Notes: generated from the sequence alone by a model not told the origin. A DNA stretch of 64,000 bases from DATAUD01 sp036501665 (GCA_036501665.1 DASXZW010000097.1:62001-126000), one strand, 5' to 3'. Positions 49,531 to 59,619 are shown, counted from the stretch's first letter. Translations and numbers: made by a program.

Positions 49531-51925
49531 TCTCTCGCCTCATCGGTAATTCGATAGTAAATTTGCTCCCTTTGCCCAGCTCGCTTTCCACAATAATGCG
49601 TCCGCCATGCGCCTTAACGATATGCTTGACTATGCTTAATCCGATCCCGATCCCTTCCGTTTCGCGCCGCAATTCCGAGCCAAGCCGGTAAAACCGCTCA
49701 AAAATTTTCTCACGCTCCGACACCGGAATACCCGGACCATGATCGGCAACGGACAACTGAAGAACACAATGTTGATCCGGCTTAGACAGTCCGGCTCCCT
49801 CTTCTCCACACACTTGTGGAGGAGAGGGCTGGGGGAGAGGAGGTTCCGTGTTCTCACCATTTGTATCGTTAGGGGCGGCAGGAGTTAGGCGCCTCCTCTC
49901 CCTAACCCTCTCCTCCATTTGCATGGAGGAGAGGGAAGAAAGGCCGCCGCCGCTCGTTTCAATTGTTACAGTTACGCTTTCCCTCTTGGGCGAATGTTTG
50001 ATTGCGTTGTCAATTAAATTAACCAATGCTTGTTGAATTGCCTGCCCATCCATCTTCAATTCGATCTGACCTGTTTCGTCAGGCGGAATGCGGATCAGTT
50101 CCAATCCTACTTCTCTTTCAAAGGCTCGCGGTTCCATCAGTCTCATCGTCGTTTTCACCACGGCAAGAGCATCGGACGGTTCGAATTCATATTGCTTGCG
50201 CCCTTGTTCGATTCGCGAGAAATCCAGAACGTTTTCGATCAGCGACGAAAGCCGCCGGCATTCCTGTGTGATGAACCGGAAATATTCTTTCTGCCGCGGC
50301 GTCTCAGGAATCTTGCCGCTTTCCAAATTTTCCGCCATCAAACGCACCGAAGCGATCGGCGCGCGCAATTCATGCGACACACTGGAAACAAAGTTCGATT
50401 TCATTTCCGCAAGTTGCAACTGTCGTCGAAAAGCGCGCCGGGCCGCAAACAGGCCCGTAAGCGCGGCCAGGGTCGATGTCAATATCACCGCGGCAAATGC
50501 CATCGTGCGCTGACGTTGATGTGCAAAGAGGGAATCTGGGTCAGCCAGTAATACCCGGACATCAATCGGCTGCGCGAAAAACGATTGCGGAGGCATTGCC
50601 ACTTCGCCAATTGATTCACCGAGAACTGGAAGCGCATTTGTATTTGACGTCGGAAAGGAGTTTTCCCCCGCGAGCCGAAATTTCCTGGCAGCCAATTCCA
50701 CTTCGGCCGCGGCGTATCGCGGCAAAACTTCCTTCACGGGCTGGAGCGCGTGTTGCAGGGCATCGCCAACGACCGTTTCAGGAAATATTGATATCTCGTA
50801 GAACCCCAAACCTTGACCTGTGGCTGCGTCAGCTCCGGTCTTATGAAGCGAAATTAAGAAATTGCCGCTGGGCGCCTCAGCCCAAACGAATCCATTGCTC
50901 CATGTGGTCCCCGGATGTTGGTCGGTAAATCTTTTTAGGATATCGCGGGCTTTTTTATTAGAACGCCAGCTCCACTTCAGCTCAGCCGCACGTTCGGAAT
51001 CTTCGGGACGACTCCCTGCGGCGCGAATTGTTTCCTCGACGAGCGGCTCACAAAGAATCGAAGGACAAGCCTCCATCGCAAGTCCGATGTGAGTGAATAA
51101 ATTCTCGGGAACGCCCCCGTGGTCGGGCAGCAACCGCAACGCCCGATACCAGGCTAACTGGTCGATGGGCAAACCCGCGTCTGTCAATTCCGGTGATCGG
51201 AAATCCATCAAGGCTTTCTCAGCCTCGGAAGCAGCCATATTTCGGGTCTTTAAGAGTAGCAAATGAAATCCCGCATCAGCGCGCGCTCCCTCGGATGGAT
51301 TCGTTGCCAGCAACTTTTCAATGTCCGATCGCGCCGCTTCGGCATCACCAGAAGCTTCGGCACGACGTTCCTCGTTCCAAATCAGGATTTGTTCGGCAGT
51401 CAAATCCAGCACCCAATCGGGTGGCGAAGGCGAATAGACATCAGAATCAGCCGACAATAACCGGGACCTCGCGGCGCGCCCGGAATTTGCAAGGACCAAG
51501 CTCACAGCGGGAACTGTAGAAAGGTCGATGGCGCTATGGCTTTTTTGCCATTTCTCTGCGGCGTGCCAAAACTCTTTGGTATTTTTGACGACCTGTGGCG
51601 CGTCGATGTTGCCAGAGGGGTGTTGAATCTCGAAGAGGCGAGTCTCCCGCTCAAGATTAGTTAAATCCCGCGGCCCCCAGAAAGGTGATCCCTGGCTTTC
51701 GGCGGCAACGAAATAGTTTGTCAACTGATGAGCCGCCTCACGGCCGATGATGTCGGCGATTTGCGCGGCAACGGCGCCGCCAAGGTTTTTAGCGTCCTGC
51801 TCGGCGATTGATTTGTCCTGCCGCAACGAAAACAGGCAGATAACCGACAGCACGACCACTGGCAGAAGAATCATAACCCCTTGCCAGAAGAACGCTGGCT
51901 TTCGGTTGGAATTCAATTCCGCCAT
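49523..51925 (-). CDS. Membrane sensor histidine kinase
   Basis: 800 aa. TM1 (GVMILLPVVVLSVICLFSL), a long extracytoplasmic sensor region (about residues 35-470), TM2 (AFAAVILTSTLAALTGLFAA), then the phospho-acceptor SHELRAPIASV (His518). The ATPase domain has the N-box NLIDNAIKHSP and G1 box VADHGPGIP, F-box and G2 GIGIGLSIV. Between N- and G1-boxes about 47 residues (about 664-710) are coded by a palindromic repeat. Partner of the OmpR-type regulator. Confidence 0.93.
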   Translation of the reverse strand: MAELNSNRKPAFFWQGVMILLPVVVLSVICLFSLRQDKSIAEQDAKNLGGAVAAQIADIIGREAAHQLTNYFVAAESQGSPFWGPRDLTNLERETRLFEIQHPSGNIDAPQVVKNTKEFWHAAEKWQKSHSAIDLSTVPAVSLVLANSGRAARSRLLSADSDVYSPSPPDWVLDLTAEQILIWNEERRAEASGDAEAARSDIEKLLATNPSEGARADAGFHLLLLKTRNMAASEAEKALMDFRSPELTDAGLPIDQLAWYRALRLLPDHGGVPENLFTHIGLAMEACPSILCEPLVEETIRAAGSRPEDSERAAELKWSWRSNKKARDILKRFTDQHPGTTWSNGFVWAEAPSGNFLISLHKTGADAATGQGLGFYEISIFPETVVGDALQHALQPVKEVLPRYAAAEVELAARKFRLAGENSFPTSNTNALPVLGESIGEVAMPPQSFFAQPIDVRVLLADPDSLFAHQRQRTMAFAAVILTSTLAALTGLFAARRAFRRQLQLAEMKSNFVSSVSHELRAPIASVRLMAENLESGKIPETPRQKEYFRFITQECRRLSSLIENVLDFSRIEQGRKQYEFEPSDALAVVKTTMRLMEPRAFEREVGLELIRIPPDETGQIELKMDGQAIQQALVNLIDNAIKHSPKRESVTVTIETSGGGLSSLSSMQMEERVRERRRLTPAAPNDTNGENTEPPLPQPSPPQVCGEEGAGLSKPDQHCVLQLSVADHGPGIPVSEREKIFERFYRLGSELRRETEGIGIGLSIVKHIVKAHGGRIIVESELGKGSKFTIELPMRRENE
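49797..49935. repeat. Palindromic repeat inside the histidine kinase gene
   Basis: CCCTCTTCTCCACA/TGTGGAGGAGAGGG (49797-49828, 13 of 14 match), CCCTCTCCTCCAT-TTGC-ATGGAGGAGAGGG (49906-49935, perfect 13-bp stem) and an enclosing GGGGGAGAGGAGG (49831-49843) against CCTCCTCTCCCT (49892-49903) form nested hairpins. It keeps the kinase reading frame open. Confidence 0.8.
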
Positions 51926-52054
51926 AAGCGAAAGATTGACTTCATCGTAATGAAGTTAATCTGGCGCGAGGAGGACAAATGTCATGGTTTTGTAAAATCC
52001 ACCTAACCACGAAGAACGCCACCGGCAAATGAAAATCGCCCAGGACGAAGACGA

Positions 52055-53404
52055 CTACTCTTTCGCAATCCCGTACTTGTCCATCAAATCATACAGTGTT
52101 GGCCGGCTGACGCCGAGTTCCACCGCCGCAGGCGCAATTTTTCCGCCGAATTTTCTCAGGGCGGCATTGATCATCTCGCGTTCCAAATTTTCGCGGGCGT
52201 CCTTCAAATTCGTCATCGCGCCGCCGCGCCGCTGTTCCAACTCCAAATCTTTTACAGTCAGCCGTTTTCCATCCGCCATGATCACCGCGCGCCGAATGCA
52301 ATTCTCCAATTCCCGAACATTTCCAGGCCACGAATGCCGGTCCAGCGCGCGCAACGCATCCTGGTCCATCGCCATGCCGGTCTTATTCGATTGTGCGGCG
52401 AACCGTTGCAGGAAATATTGCGCCAACATGCGAATGTCCTCGTCCCGATCTCGCAACGGCGGCAAAGTCAATACTACGACGCTCAGCCTGTAAAAAAGGT
52501 CCTCCCGAAACGTCCCCGAAGTCATTCCCTTGCGCAGATCAGCGTTCGTCGCCGTCACCACGCGGGCGTCAATTTCAATTGGTTGCCGCCCGCCGACACG
52601 TTCAATCCGCTGTTCGGCGAGAAAACGCAAAAGCTTCACTTGCAGCGGCAGCGGAATTTCACCGATTTCATCGAGAAACAGCGTTCCGGCGTTGGCCATT
52701 TCGAACTTCCCTTTGCGCTGCGCGTGCGCGCCGGTAAACGAACCTTTTTCGTGGCCGAATAATTCACTCTCAAGCAACGTTTCAGGAATCGCGCTGCAAT
52801 TGATCGCGATGAACGGCCCGTTTTTGCGGGAACTGGACTGGTGAATGGCGCGCGCCGCCATTTCCTTGCCCGTGCCGCTTTCACCGAGGAGCAGCACTGG
52901 CGCATCGGTCGTCGCGACTTTTCTAATCGCTTCAAACACCGCCCGAATCGCCGCGCTGGTTCCCATCATCCCTTCAAAAGCGGAACCGGAGAGCAATTGC
53001 TGCATCTCGCGGAATTCAATTTCAAGCGCGGCGATATGAACCGCCCGGCGAACCACCAATTTCAATTCGTCCATGTCCGCCGGCTTGACGAGAAAATCGT
53101 ACGCGCCCGTCCCAATCGCTCGCAACGCAACGGTTTTCTCTCCCTGGCCGGTGATGACGATGACTTTCGCCAGCCGCTCCAAAGAAAGTATGTCTGACAA
53201 CGTGGCCAAACCTTCCTCCGGAGCGGCTGGGTTTGGCGGCAATCCCAAATCGAGCAAAACCACATGCGGATGATTCGCTTGAAAAGCCTCCACCGCGGTC
53301 GCGCGATCTTCCGCCAAAACAATGTCGTTGTCCTGCGCGAGGCCCCACTTCATCTGTGTGCGAATTTCCTCGTCGTCGTCAACGATCAGTATTTTTGGTC
53401 TCAT
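52055..53404 (-). CDS. prsR: PEP-CTERM-type sigma-54 response regulator PrsR
   Basis: 449 aa. Receiver Asp 52, Walker A GESGTGKE (174-181), the sigma-54 contact loop GSFTGA (221-226; canonical GAFTGA with Ser at position 2), Walker B GTLFLDEIGEI, the sensor segment RLSVVVLTLPPLRDRDEDI, and a Fis-type HTH (KIAPAAVELGVSRPTLYDLMD). Overlaps the PrsK start by 4 bp. Regulates PEP-CTERM/exopolysaccharide genes in known systems; target promoters were not found in the window. Confidence 0.9.
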   Translation of the reverse strand: MRPKILIVDDDEEIRTQMKWGLAQDNDIVLAEDRATAVEAFQANHPHVVLLDLGLPPNPAAPEEGLATLSDILSLERLAKVIVITGQGEKTVALRAIGTGAYDFLVKPADMDELKLVVRRAVHIAALEIEFREMQQLLSGSAFEGMMGTSAAIRAVFEAIRKVATTDAPVLLLGESGTGKEMAARAIHQSSSRKNGPFIAINCSAIPETLLESELFGHEKGSFTGAHAQRKGKFEMANAGTLFLDEIGEIPLPLQVKLLRFLAEQRIERVGGRQPIEIDARVVTATNADLRKGMTSGTFREDLFYRLSVVVLTLPPLRDRDEDIRMLAQYFLQRFAAQSNKTGMAMDQDALRALDRHSWPGNVRELENCIRRAVIMADGKRLTVKDLELEQRRGGAMTNLKDARENLEREMINAALRKFGGKIAPAAVELGVSRPTLYDLMDKYGIAKE

Positions 53405-55524
53405 ACACGCTGTGCTTGGATCGGCAGTAATATGCGGAAGATTGTGCCTCGGTTCTGCTCACTTTCAACTTCAATCCTCCCGCCGTGCGCTTCGACGATC
53501 ATTTTGCTTTGAAACATCCCGATGCCAAACCCCTTTTTCTTCGTCGTTTGAAACGGGCGAAAAAGCGAGCGGCTCATAAATTCCGGCGTCATCCCGCACC
53601 CATTGTCCGCCACAGTCAAAACTGCCCAACCATTGTTCTGGCCAGTTTCAACACGTATTTCTCCGCCTTTCGAAACCGCCTCCGACGCATTGATGATCAA
53701 ATTGGTGACGACTTTTAAAAATTGCTCTTGGTCGAGCGGCAGCGGCGGGCACGTCTGCAAATTCTTGACAACCGATATTCCCTGCACACCCGCCCAACTG
53801 GACAGCGACCGGCTGACAACTTCATTCAGGTCCGACGTCAACGGTTTGATTTGCAAATCATGCCGCAACAAACTCAGCCGGCTGATGAGATGATTGATGT
53901 GCTCGCACGTCTTGCCCACGCCGCGCAACGCGTCCGCGCGGAATTCCGGGTTGTCGAAATGAATCGGCAGATTCTGCAGCATGAGGTTCAATGTCGAAGC
54001 CGTGTTCTTCAAATCATGCACAAAAAACGCCGACATCGTCTGGAATGCCTCCAGCTCTTTCGCTTCCAATATCTTCCTGGAAAGCTGCACGTTCAGCAAT
54101 TCCGCCGCAACCTGGTCACCAACGCAGCGCAACAAATCATATTCCTGCGCGCCCAATTGCACGCCGCCGACGCGGTCTCCCAACACGATCATGCCAATCA
54201 CCTGGCCTCCCGCGGATAACGGAACGCAAACCCGGTTGCCGCTTATCCGAAATCGCACCGGATTCATGTGCCGCAACGTCACTGCCCATACTTCATCGGA
54301 TATCTCGATATCAAACGGGTCGGCATTTTTTTGGAGCACCGCGATGACTGCCAACGCTTCGTCCTTTTTCGGTTGTAACTCCGCCCCGGCTGCCGGAGAC
54401 AGCGAAGTCGAGCCTAGAAAAACCACGCCCTCTCGTTTTTCATCGATCAGCCAGACCGTCACGGCAAGGACCTCGAAAGTCCGGGAAATCATCGTGACAG
54501 CCGCCTCGCTCAGGTCGGATTGCGCGACACACGAAGCCGTGCCCTCAATCAGATCTCTCCAAACCGTTCGATAGTCATAAAGCGGCCGCTGGAAATACCG
54601 GCTGATAAACCGCCGCGTGTGCAATCGAACCCGATCCGACAATGCCACCACCGTGATCGCCGCCAGCAGCAATAAGAGGAAAAATGCCCGCGTCTGATAA
54701 CTGGTGTCATTGCGAACCCACACCGCGAGCCGCGCCACGACGCCGACGCTGATCAGGTAAATCCCAACGACCAGTATCGTGAGTGAGTTTTTTAGGAAAG
54801 AGTCGGACGGATAAACCGCGACTTCCGAAACATCTCGAAACAGCGATCGAACCACCAGCATGCAGGCCACCATCAGCGCCACATTATTCACCAGACCCTG
54901 CGAAGGGTCCAATGTCCGTATCAAGAGGGTCTGGCTGCTTGTGTAGATCCGGACGGCGAACAGGACGCCAAGGCCAAGAACCATGAACTTGATCCGCCAT
55001 CGCATTGTTCCGACGGAACTTCGGATCGTCCGTTCGAGATTTATAAGGACAAGGGTTAACCCTACAACCAGCATCATCTCGAACACCTGGCCAGCCCGCA
55101 TCAGATGAAACAACCATTCGGGTGTAAAACTTTCTTGATTAAGAGATTCGGGGCTAAAGAGAGATCGGTGCGCGCACGCGTAAGCGAACAACGCCGGCAG
55201 CAGCAAAGTCGCGCCGATTCCGTAACGCCATCGGCGCAAGTATTCGCGCGGAGTTCCCCGCGCGTAAGTCAGGCTGAACATCAGCCACGCAAAAGGCAGA
55301 AAAGACATTGCCCCCAACTGCCACGTTTCCCACATCCTGGCGTCGTCGCTCAACGCCGCGTCCATCGCCAATCCTGAAAAAACGCTCTCCACCGCCAACA
55401 ACGCCATTCCCGCCCCAAAAAACCAGACCGCAATGGAGCGCCAGCCGCGAAACGCCGCGATCAAAGCGATCACCCCCGCGCATGCGGCGCTCACATAAGC
55501 CAGCGTGACCGGTGTATTCGTCAT
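53401..55524 (-). CDS. prsK: PEP-CTERM-system histidine kinase PrsK
   Basis: 707 aa. About eight N-terminal membrane segments, then a GAF-like region (residues about 330-480), a dimerisation helix with the H-box FFVHDLKNTAST and the HATPase motifs NLIINASEAVSKGG, VADNGCGMTPEFMS and GFGIGMFQSKMIVEAHGG. The long multi-span sensor and HDLKN box are the hallmarks of the PrsK group. Exosortase, PEP-CTERM substrates and exopolysaccharide genes are not in this window. Confidence 0.9.
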   Translation of the reverse strand: MTNTPVTLAYVSAACAGVIALIAAFRGWRSIAVWFFGAGMALLAVESVFSGLAMDAALSDDARMWETWQLGAMSFLPFAWLMFSLTYARGTPREYLRRWRYGIGATLLLPALFAYACAHRSLFSPESLNQESFTPEWLFHLMRAGQVFEMMLVVGLTLVLINLERTIRSSVGTMRWRIKFMVLGLGVLFAVRIYTSSQTLLIRTLDPSQGLVNNVALMVACMLVVRSLFRDVSEVAVYPSDSFLKNSLTILVVGIYLISVGVVARLAVWVRNDTSYQTRAFFLLLLLAAITVVALSDRVRLHTRRFISRYFQRPLYDYRTVWRDLIEGTASCVAQSDLSEAAVTMISRTFEVLAVTVWLIDEKREGVVFLGSTSLSPAAGAELQPKKDEALAVIAVLQKNADPFDIEISDEVWAVTLRHMNPVRFRISGNRVCVPLSAGGQVIGMIVLGDRVGGVQLGAQEYDLLRCVGDQVAAELLNVQLSRKILEAKELEAFQTMSAFFVHDLKNTASTLNLMLQNLPIHFDNPEFRADALRGVGKTCEHINHLISRLSLLRHDLQIKPLTSDLNEVVSRSLSSWAGVQGISVVKNLQTCPPLPLDQEQFLKVVTNLIINASEAVSKGGEIRVETGQNNGWAVLTVADNGCGMTPEFMSRSLFRPFQTTKKKGFGIGMFQSKMIVEAHGGRIEVESEQNRGTIFRILLPIQAQRV

Positions 55525-55694
55525 CCTCTGTGTAGTATCGGCATCTTATTGGTGTGTTTGCGCGATCATTCGCCATCGTAACGCGCCACTTCCCCCTCAA
55601 GCAATTGTAATTGATACCGTCCGTGCGCGCTGGATAGGGAAAGCCAGTCAATAATGTCTTGTCAAAGAACATCCGTTTGTGTATGGTTTGGGGC

Positions 55695-56099
55695 ATGTCG
55701 GAAACAGCGAAGTTTACGCACCACGGGACTGCGGCAATCACGCCAAACGTCCTTAAAAGCGTCCACAAAAAGCTTCCGTATCTGAAGCTCAAGTTTAACG
55801 AGCTGAATGATCCGGCGTATCCTCATCTTTCCGACCAACTGGAATTCCTGGCCAACGTTATCGAGGATTTCGCGGAAGGCGTTGAGGACGACATGCCTTA
55901 TGTCACGGCGGCTTCCGCAGTTTTCGCGCTGTTATACGCCGACCGTCAGTTTGACTTGATCCCCGACGCAATCCCCCAATTCGGCCACGCCGATGATTCC
56001 GCAGTCGTAAGAACCGTACTGATCGAAAACGAAAAGGTCCTTTCCGCCTACGCCGAGCGCCACAAATTGAAGTGGAACGCCGTCACCCTGAAGCCGTAA
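55695..56099 (+). CDS. DUF1232 (YkvA-like) protein
   Basis: 134 aa from the ATG at 55695 (ATG 55683 also in frame). The C-terminal part ALLYADRQFDLIPDAIPQFGHADD matches the DUF1232 signature with the DLIPD motif; it usually forms a short helical hairpin at the membrane, but here hydrophobicity is low. Function unknown in the family. Divergent from prsK with a 170-bp gap. Confidence 0.8.
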   Translation: MSETAKFTHHGTAAITPNVLKSVHKKLPYLKLKFNELNDPAYPHLSDQLEFLANVIEDFAEGVEDDMPYVTAASAVFALLYADRQFDLIPDAIPQFGHADDSAVVRTVLIENEKVLSAYAERHKLKWNAVTLKP

Positions 56100-56139
56100 G
56101 ACGTAATGAAATAGCGCTCATGCCGCGCTTGGGGAATTT

Positions 56140-56177
56140 TCATAATCGTATTCGTAATCTTACTCCTAATCTCTGCA
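56140..56177. repeat. Second TAATC-type hexamer repeat block
   Basis: ATAATCGTATTCGTAATC-type sequence with a 6-bp period, similar to 35934-35962. It lies between the DUF1232 gene stop and the end of the convergent pseudopilin gene. Confidence 0.5.
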
Positions 56178-57008
56178 TTATTTTTGGACAGCCCATTCAC
56201 TCAGAGGATCCCAAAGTTCTGGATGAGGCTGGTTATCCCTGTTCCAGTTATGCGCGCTTCGGGGAGGATACAAATAATCTTTTCGTTTGACCAACGTCAC
56301 ATGAGTATCCGCAAAAAGCATGTTGTAGCCTTTTGAATGAGGCGGCTCTGCTTCGGTAGTTATCATCCCTATCCCAAACAGAGATCGCCACGGGTTCATT
56401 CGTTCCCGCCCGACGAATCCGCCAGCGTTCTTATCCAAAATCGGCCGGGCGTCGGCAATCGCATACATTTCACTCGGCGCGACGACTTGATGGTCCCGCA
56501 CCGTCAAATTAAGGTCTCCCAGCCCGAGCAAGGCTCCTTTCCTGACTAAACTTGGCCCAGAGACTTTGAGGTCCGACAGACCAAAAGCATTGTAAGAATA
56601 ACTGGTCCAAGCCGCAAATTTCCCACCCTCTGGCGGTGGTGGTTGCCATTGAACGATTCCGCCGTTGGCGATGTACGTTGGACAGTGCCAGGAAAGGTTC
56701 GTCCAACTTAACGGATTATATGGCGCCAGTTGATCTTCCCACGTTTTGAGTGGCGGGCCGCCGCCGCCCATAGCGGATGGATATATGTTGTAGTCGGCAG
56801 TGTACATTTCCATCGCCCGCCCAATTTGGCTCAGATGATTCTTACAAACGGCGTTCTGACCTTGACTCTTTGCGCTGGACAATGCCGGAAGAAGGATCGC
56901 CCCTAACGCGGCAACGATCGCAATGGTCACAAGCAGTTCAACAAGCGTAAACCCCTTGTTTGGTTCAGTTCGATCACGATTCGACCATTTGGAACTTTCG
57001 ACGTTCAT
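56178..57008 (-). CDS. Type II pseudopilin-like exported protein
   Basis: 276 aa. Prepilin signal: KG at 18-19, then FTLVELLV with Glu 24 at the +5 position of mature pilin, followed by a hydrophobic helix AALGAILLPALSSAK and NHLSQIGRAMEMYTADY. The C-terminal domain has the pattern of the DUF1559-like H-x9-DG group (FADTHVTLVKRKDY). No pilin assembly genes are adjacent, so it is one of the many orphan prepilin-like proteins of this phylum. Confidence 0.88.
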   Translation of the reverse strand: MNVESSKWSNRDRTEPNKGFTLVELLVTIAIVAALGAILLPALSSAKSQGQNAVCKNHLSQIGRAMEMYTADYNIYPSAMGGGGPPLKTWEDQLAPYNPLSWTNLSWHCPTYIANGGIVQWQPPPPEGGKFAAWTSYSYNAFGLSDLKVSGPSLVRKGALLGLGDLNLTVRDHQVVAPSEMYAIADARPILDKNAGGFVGRERMNPWRSLFGIGMITTEAEPPHSKGYNMLFADTHVTLVKRKDYLYPPRSAHNWNRDNQPHPELWDPLSEWAVQK

Positions 57009-57134
57009 GCCGCACTTGTCACTAGATAAGCCATGCCATTAATCGAGAGGAAACGTTAAGTTATCTAATATGACACCGGTCCAAGCCATTTATTAGATGA
57101 AAAGAAACAAATCCTTGATGCTTGCTTGTCGTCG

Positions 57135-59558
57135 TCAAGCCGCCCCTCGCGTCACTCCCAACTGATTCTGCGCCTTGAGATCCCGCCAGAGTTGGCCGCC
57201 AGTGATTTCTCCTTTTAGCAACGCTTGGTACTTCTCAATCACGCGCGCGGTTTCGGCAGCCGTTTCATTCACAAACTCAATGCGAAAATGCCGCGCCCCC
57301 AGCGCCAATAACCGCGCCACATATTCCGCTCCAGTTTGAGCGCGCGCGTTAAACACCGTATTCCTGCACCCCGCGTCCGCCTTCAACGGATGCTCCTGCC
57401 CGACTCGATCGCGAAGCTGCACCTGATGCTTGTCGCACGGGCGCCCGCAATTCTTGTAATCCGTCCCCGCGCTGAGGAACGCGCAAAAGACGCAATGCTC
57501 CATGTGAAACATCGGCATGTGCTGGTGAATCGTCACCTCAAACCATTGCGGCGGCGCGGATTTCAGCAATGCTTCAAGTTGCGCGGCGTTCAAATCATAC
57601 GACGCGGTCAGCCGCTCCAATCCAAATCGGGTTTTAAAATATTCAGCGCTGAGTGAATTGGCCACGTTGAGCGAGAAATCCCCAATACGCCGGCAGTCGG
57701 TAAAAAATTTGAGGTGATCGTAGTTCCTCACCAAATAGCCGTCCGCCTCGCATGAGCGGACTTGGTTCAGAATCCATTCCTCCCCCGCTTTGAAAATGCG
57801 CGGGGGCGCTACGAAAATTTCCGATTTTGTGTTTGCCGCGCGAAAATGGGCGATGGCATCACGATACTTTTTCGGGTCTTCAAACTCGCAATAGATCGCC
57901 GCCACATCAAACCCCATCGCCGCCTCCAATTGCTCCATATTTCGCGCCAGAACAATAAGCCGCGACTCTTTAAGCGTTTCTTCCGCGGCGGCCGCGACCG
58001 GTGTTTGGCGACCGAGAAGAGTCCAGCGTCGCGGCTTCGCGCGCAATTGTTCGATTTGACTTACCAGATCGCGCCGCAGCCGGTTCAACTCGCTCTTTGG
58101 CAAAATGACGCGCCCCTCCAAACGATTCTCCAGTCGCCTCAACTGAAACGGCGTTCCCCCCAGGCGACCCAACTGTTCCCGCAAACTTTCATCCGTCAAT
58201 GGCTGCTTTTCAGCGACATCCAGAGCCATCGAAGAAGTCACTTGCGCGACGTGCCGCATCTCATCACGCCCAATCACTGTCATTGGTGCTCCCATGTGAC
58301 CATGAATTTCCAAATCGAGCGCGCGACGAAATCGCGGAGTTTCGCCCGCAAAAGTTTGCCGCAGATTCCTGTCCAATTCAGGATCACTCGTTTTCCAAAT
58401 CTTATCGCCGGCATGGATTCGGCTGAAATCCACATCGCCGTAAAGGCGAATTTCGGTCCCGTTCGACAACGCCGTCACGCGTCCGCCCGCCTCCGCTTCG
58501 TCGGGCCGACCGGCGTCAAATACAATTCCGTCGCCGGCCTTCAACGGCGCTTCAAGCCGCGCAAAAACACTCTCGCGCCCAACCCGCTGAACGTCCCCCA
58601 GGTAAACGCCGCGCTTTTTCCCGAATCGCGCATGAACAAGCCGCTGGTTGTCGATACCGCCAAACCATCCCGTGTGCAGTCCGCGCGAAAAGGCCATTTC
58701 CATATTGTAATGGCTTTGCTCCGCGCGCCCGCCGGTGCTGTACAGCGCCTCTCGGTAAATTCGCGTGATGTTCGCGACATATTCCGGCGACTTCAGCCGC
58801 CCCTCGATTTTGAGCGAACTTACCCCCGACTCAACCAGTTGCGGCAGCACCTCCAATCCCGCCAGGTCCTGCGGGCTGAGTAGGTAGCGCCGGTCGCCGA
58901 GCGGCACTTGTTTGCCGTCGGAAATCAAGTCATACGGCATCCGGCAAGCCTGCGCGCATTCACCGCGATTCGCCGAACGACCGCCAAGAGCTTCGCTTGT
59001 CAAGCATTGGCCCGAATAAGCGACGCACAATGCCCCATGAACGAAAACTTCCAGCGGCAGTGTGTCAATAGGAAGTTTGTTTATCTCCGCGATGGAGCAT
59101 TCCCGCGCGAGCACCACCAGGCTTGCGCCAAGGTCCCGCGCAAATTCAACTCCCGCCGCACTGGTGATGGTCATTTGCGTCGAGGCGTGAATCGGGAAAT
59201 CCGGCGAAATTTTTCGGATCAGGCGACAAACGCCAACATCCTGCACAATCGCCGCATCGACGCCTGCGGCAATGATTGTTCGGAGATATTGCTCCGCCGC
59301 CGCCATCTCGTCCTCAAACACCAGCGTGTTAAACGTCACGTAACCCCTGACGCCGCGACGATGCAGAAATTCCATCAGCCGGGGCAAATCCGACTCGGTG
59401 AAATTGTTGGCTCGCATTCGGGCGTTGAACCGGTCGAGGCCGAAATAAATCGCGTCCGCGCCGTTTTCGACGGCAGCCCGCGCGCATTCCCAATCGCCGG
59501 CGGGGGCCAGCAATTCGGGCTTGCGTTGCGCGCGTGGAACTGTGCTGTCCGCCGTCAT
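57135..59558 (-). CDS. Peptidase U32 family protein (RlhA-like)
   Basis: 807 aa from the ATG at 59558. N-terminal U32 signature: ELLAPAGDWECARAAVENGADAIYFGLDRFNAR, VRGYVTFNTLV, and the Cys-containing SGQCLTSEALGGRSANRGECAQACRMPY, followed by SSLKIEGRLKSPEYVANI. A long C-terminal extension (after residue about 450) contains another Cys-rich region (EHCVFCAFLSAGTDYKNCGRPCDKHQ). RlhA of E. coli hydroxylates 23S rRNA and uses the same cysteines; this protein is longer by about 150 residues. Function assigned by family only. Confidence 0.86.
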   Translation of the reverse strand: MTADSTVPRAQRKPELLAPAGDWECARAAVENGADAIYFGLDRFNARMRANNFTESDLPRLMEFLHRRGVRGYVTFNTLVFEDEMAAAEQYLRTIIAAGVDAAIVQDVGVCRLIRKISPDFPIHASTQMTITSAAGVEFARDLGASLVVLARECSIAEINKLPIDTLPLEVFVHGALCVAYSGQCLTSEALGGRSANRGECAQACRMPYDLISDGKQVPLGDRRYLLSPQDLAGLEVLPQLVESGVSSLKIEGRLKSPEYVANITRIYREALYSTGGRAEQSHYNMEMAFSRGLHTGWFGGIDNQRLVHARFGKKRGVYLGDVQRVGRESVFARLEAPLKAGDGIVFDAGRPDEAEAGGRVTALSNGTEIRLYGDVDFSRIHAGDKIWKTSDPELDRNLRQTFAGETPRFRRALDLEIHGHMGAPMTVIGRDEMRHVAQVTSSMALDVAEKQPLTDESLREQLGRLGGTPFQLRRLENRLEGRVILPKSELNRLRRDLVSQIEQLRAKPRRWTLLGRQTPVAAAAEETLKESRLIVLARNMEQLEAAMGFDVAAIYCEFEDPKKYRDAIAHFRAANTKSEIFVAPPRIFKAGEEWILNQVRSCEADGYLVRNYDHLKFFTDCRRIGDFSLNVANSLSAEYFKTRFGLERLTASYDLNAAQLEALLKSAPPQWFEVTIHQHMPMFHMEHCVFCAFLSAGTDYKNCGRPCDKHQVQLRDRVGQEHPLKADAGCRNTVFNARAQTGAEYVARLLALGARHFRIEFVNETAAETARVIEKYQALLKGEITGGQLWRDLKAQNQLGVTRGAA

Positions 59559-59619
59559 GAGCGCAACACCATACGCCCATTCCTCCAAACTTCCAAACCC
59601 CACTTTAGGACGAACTCGC

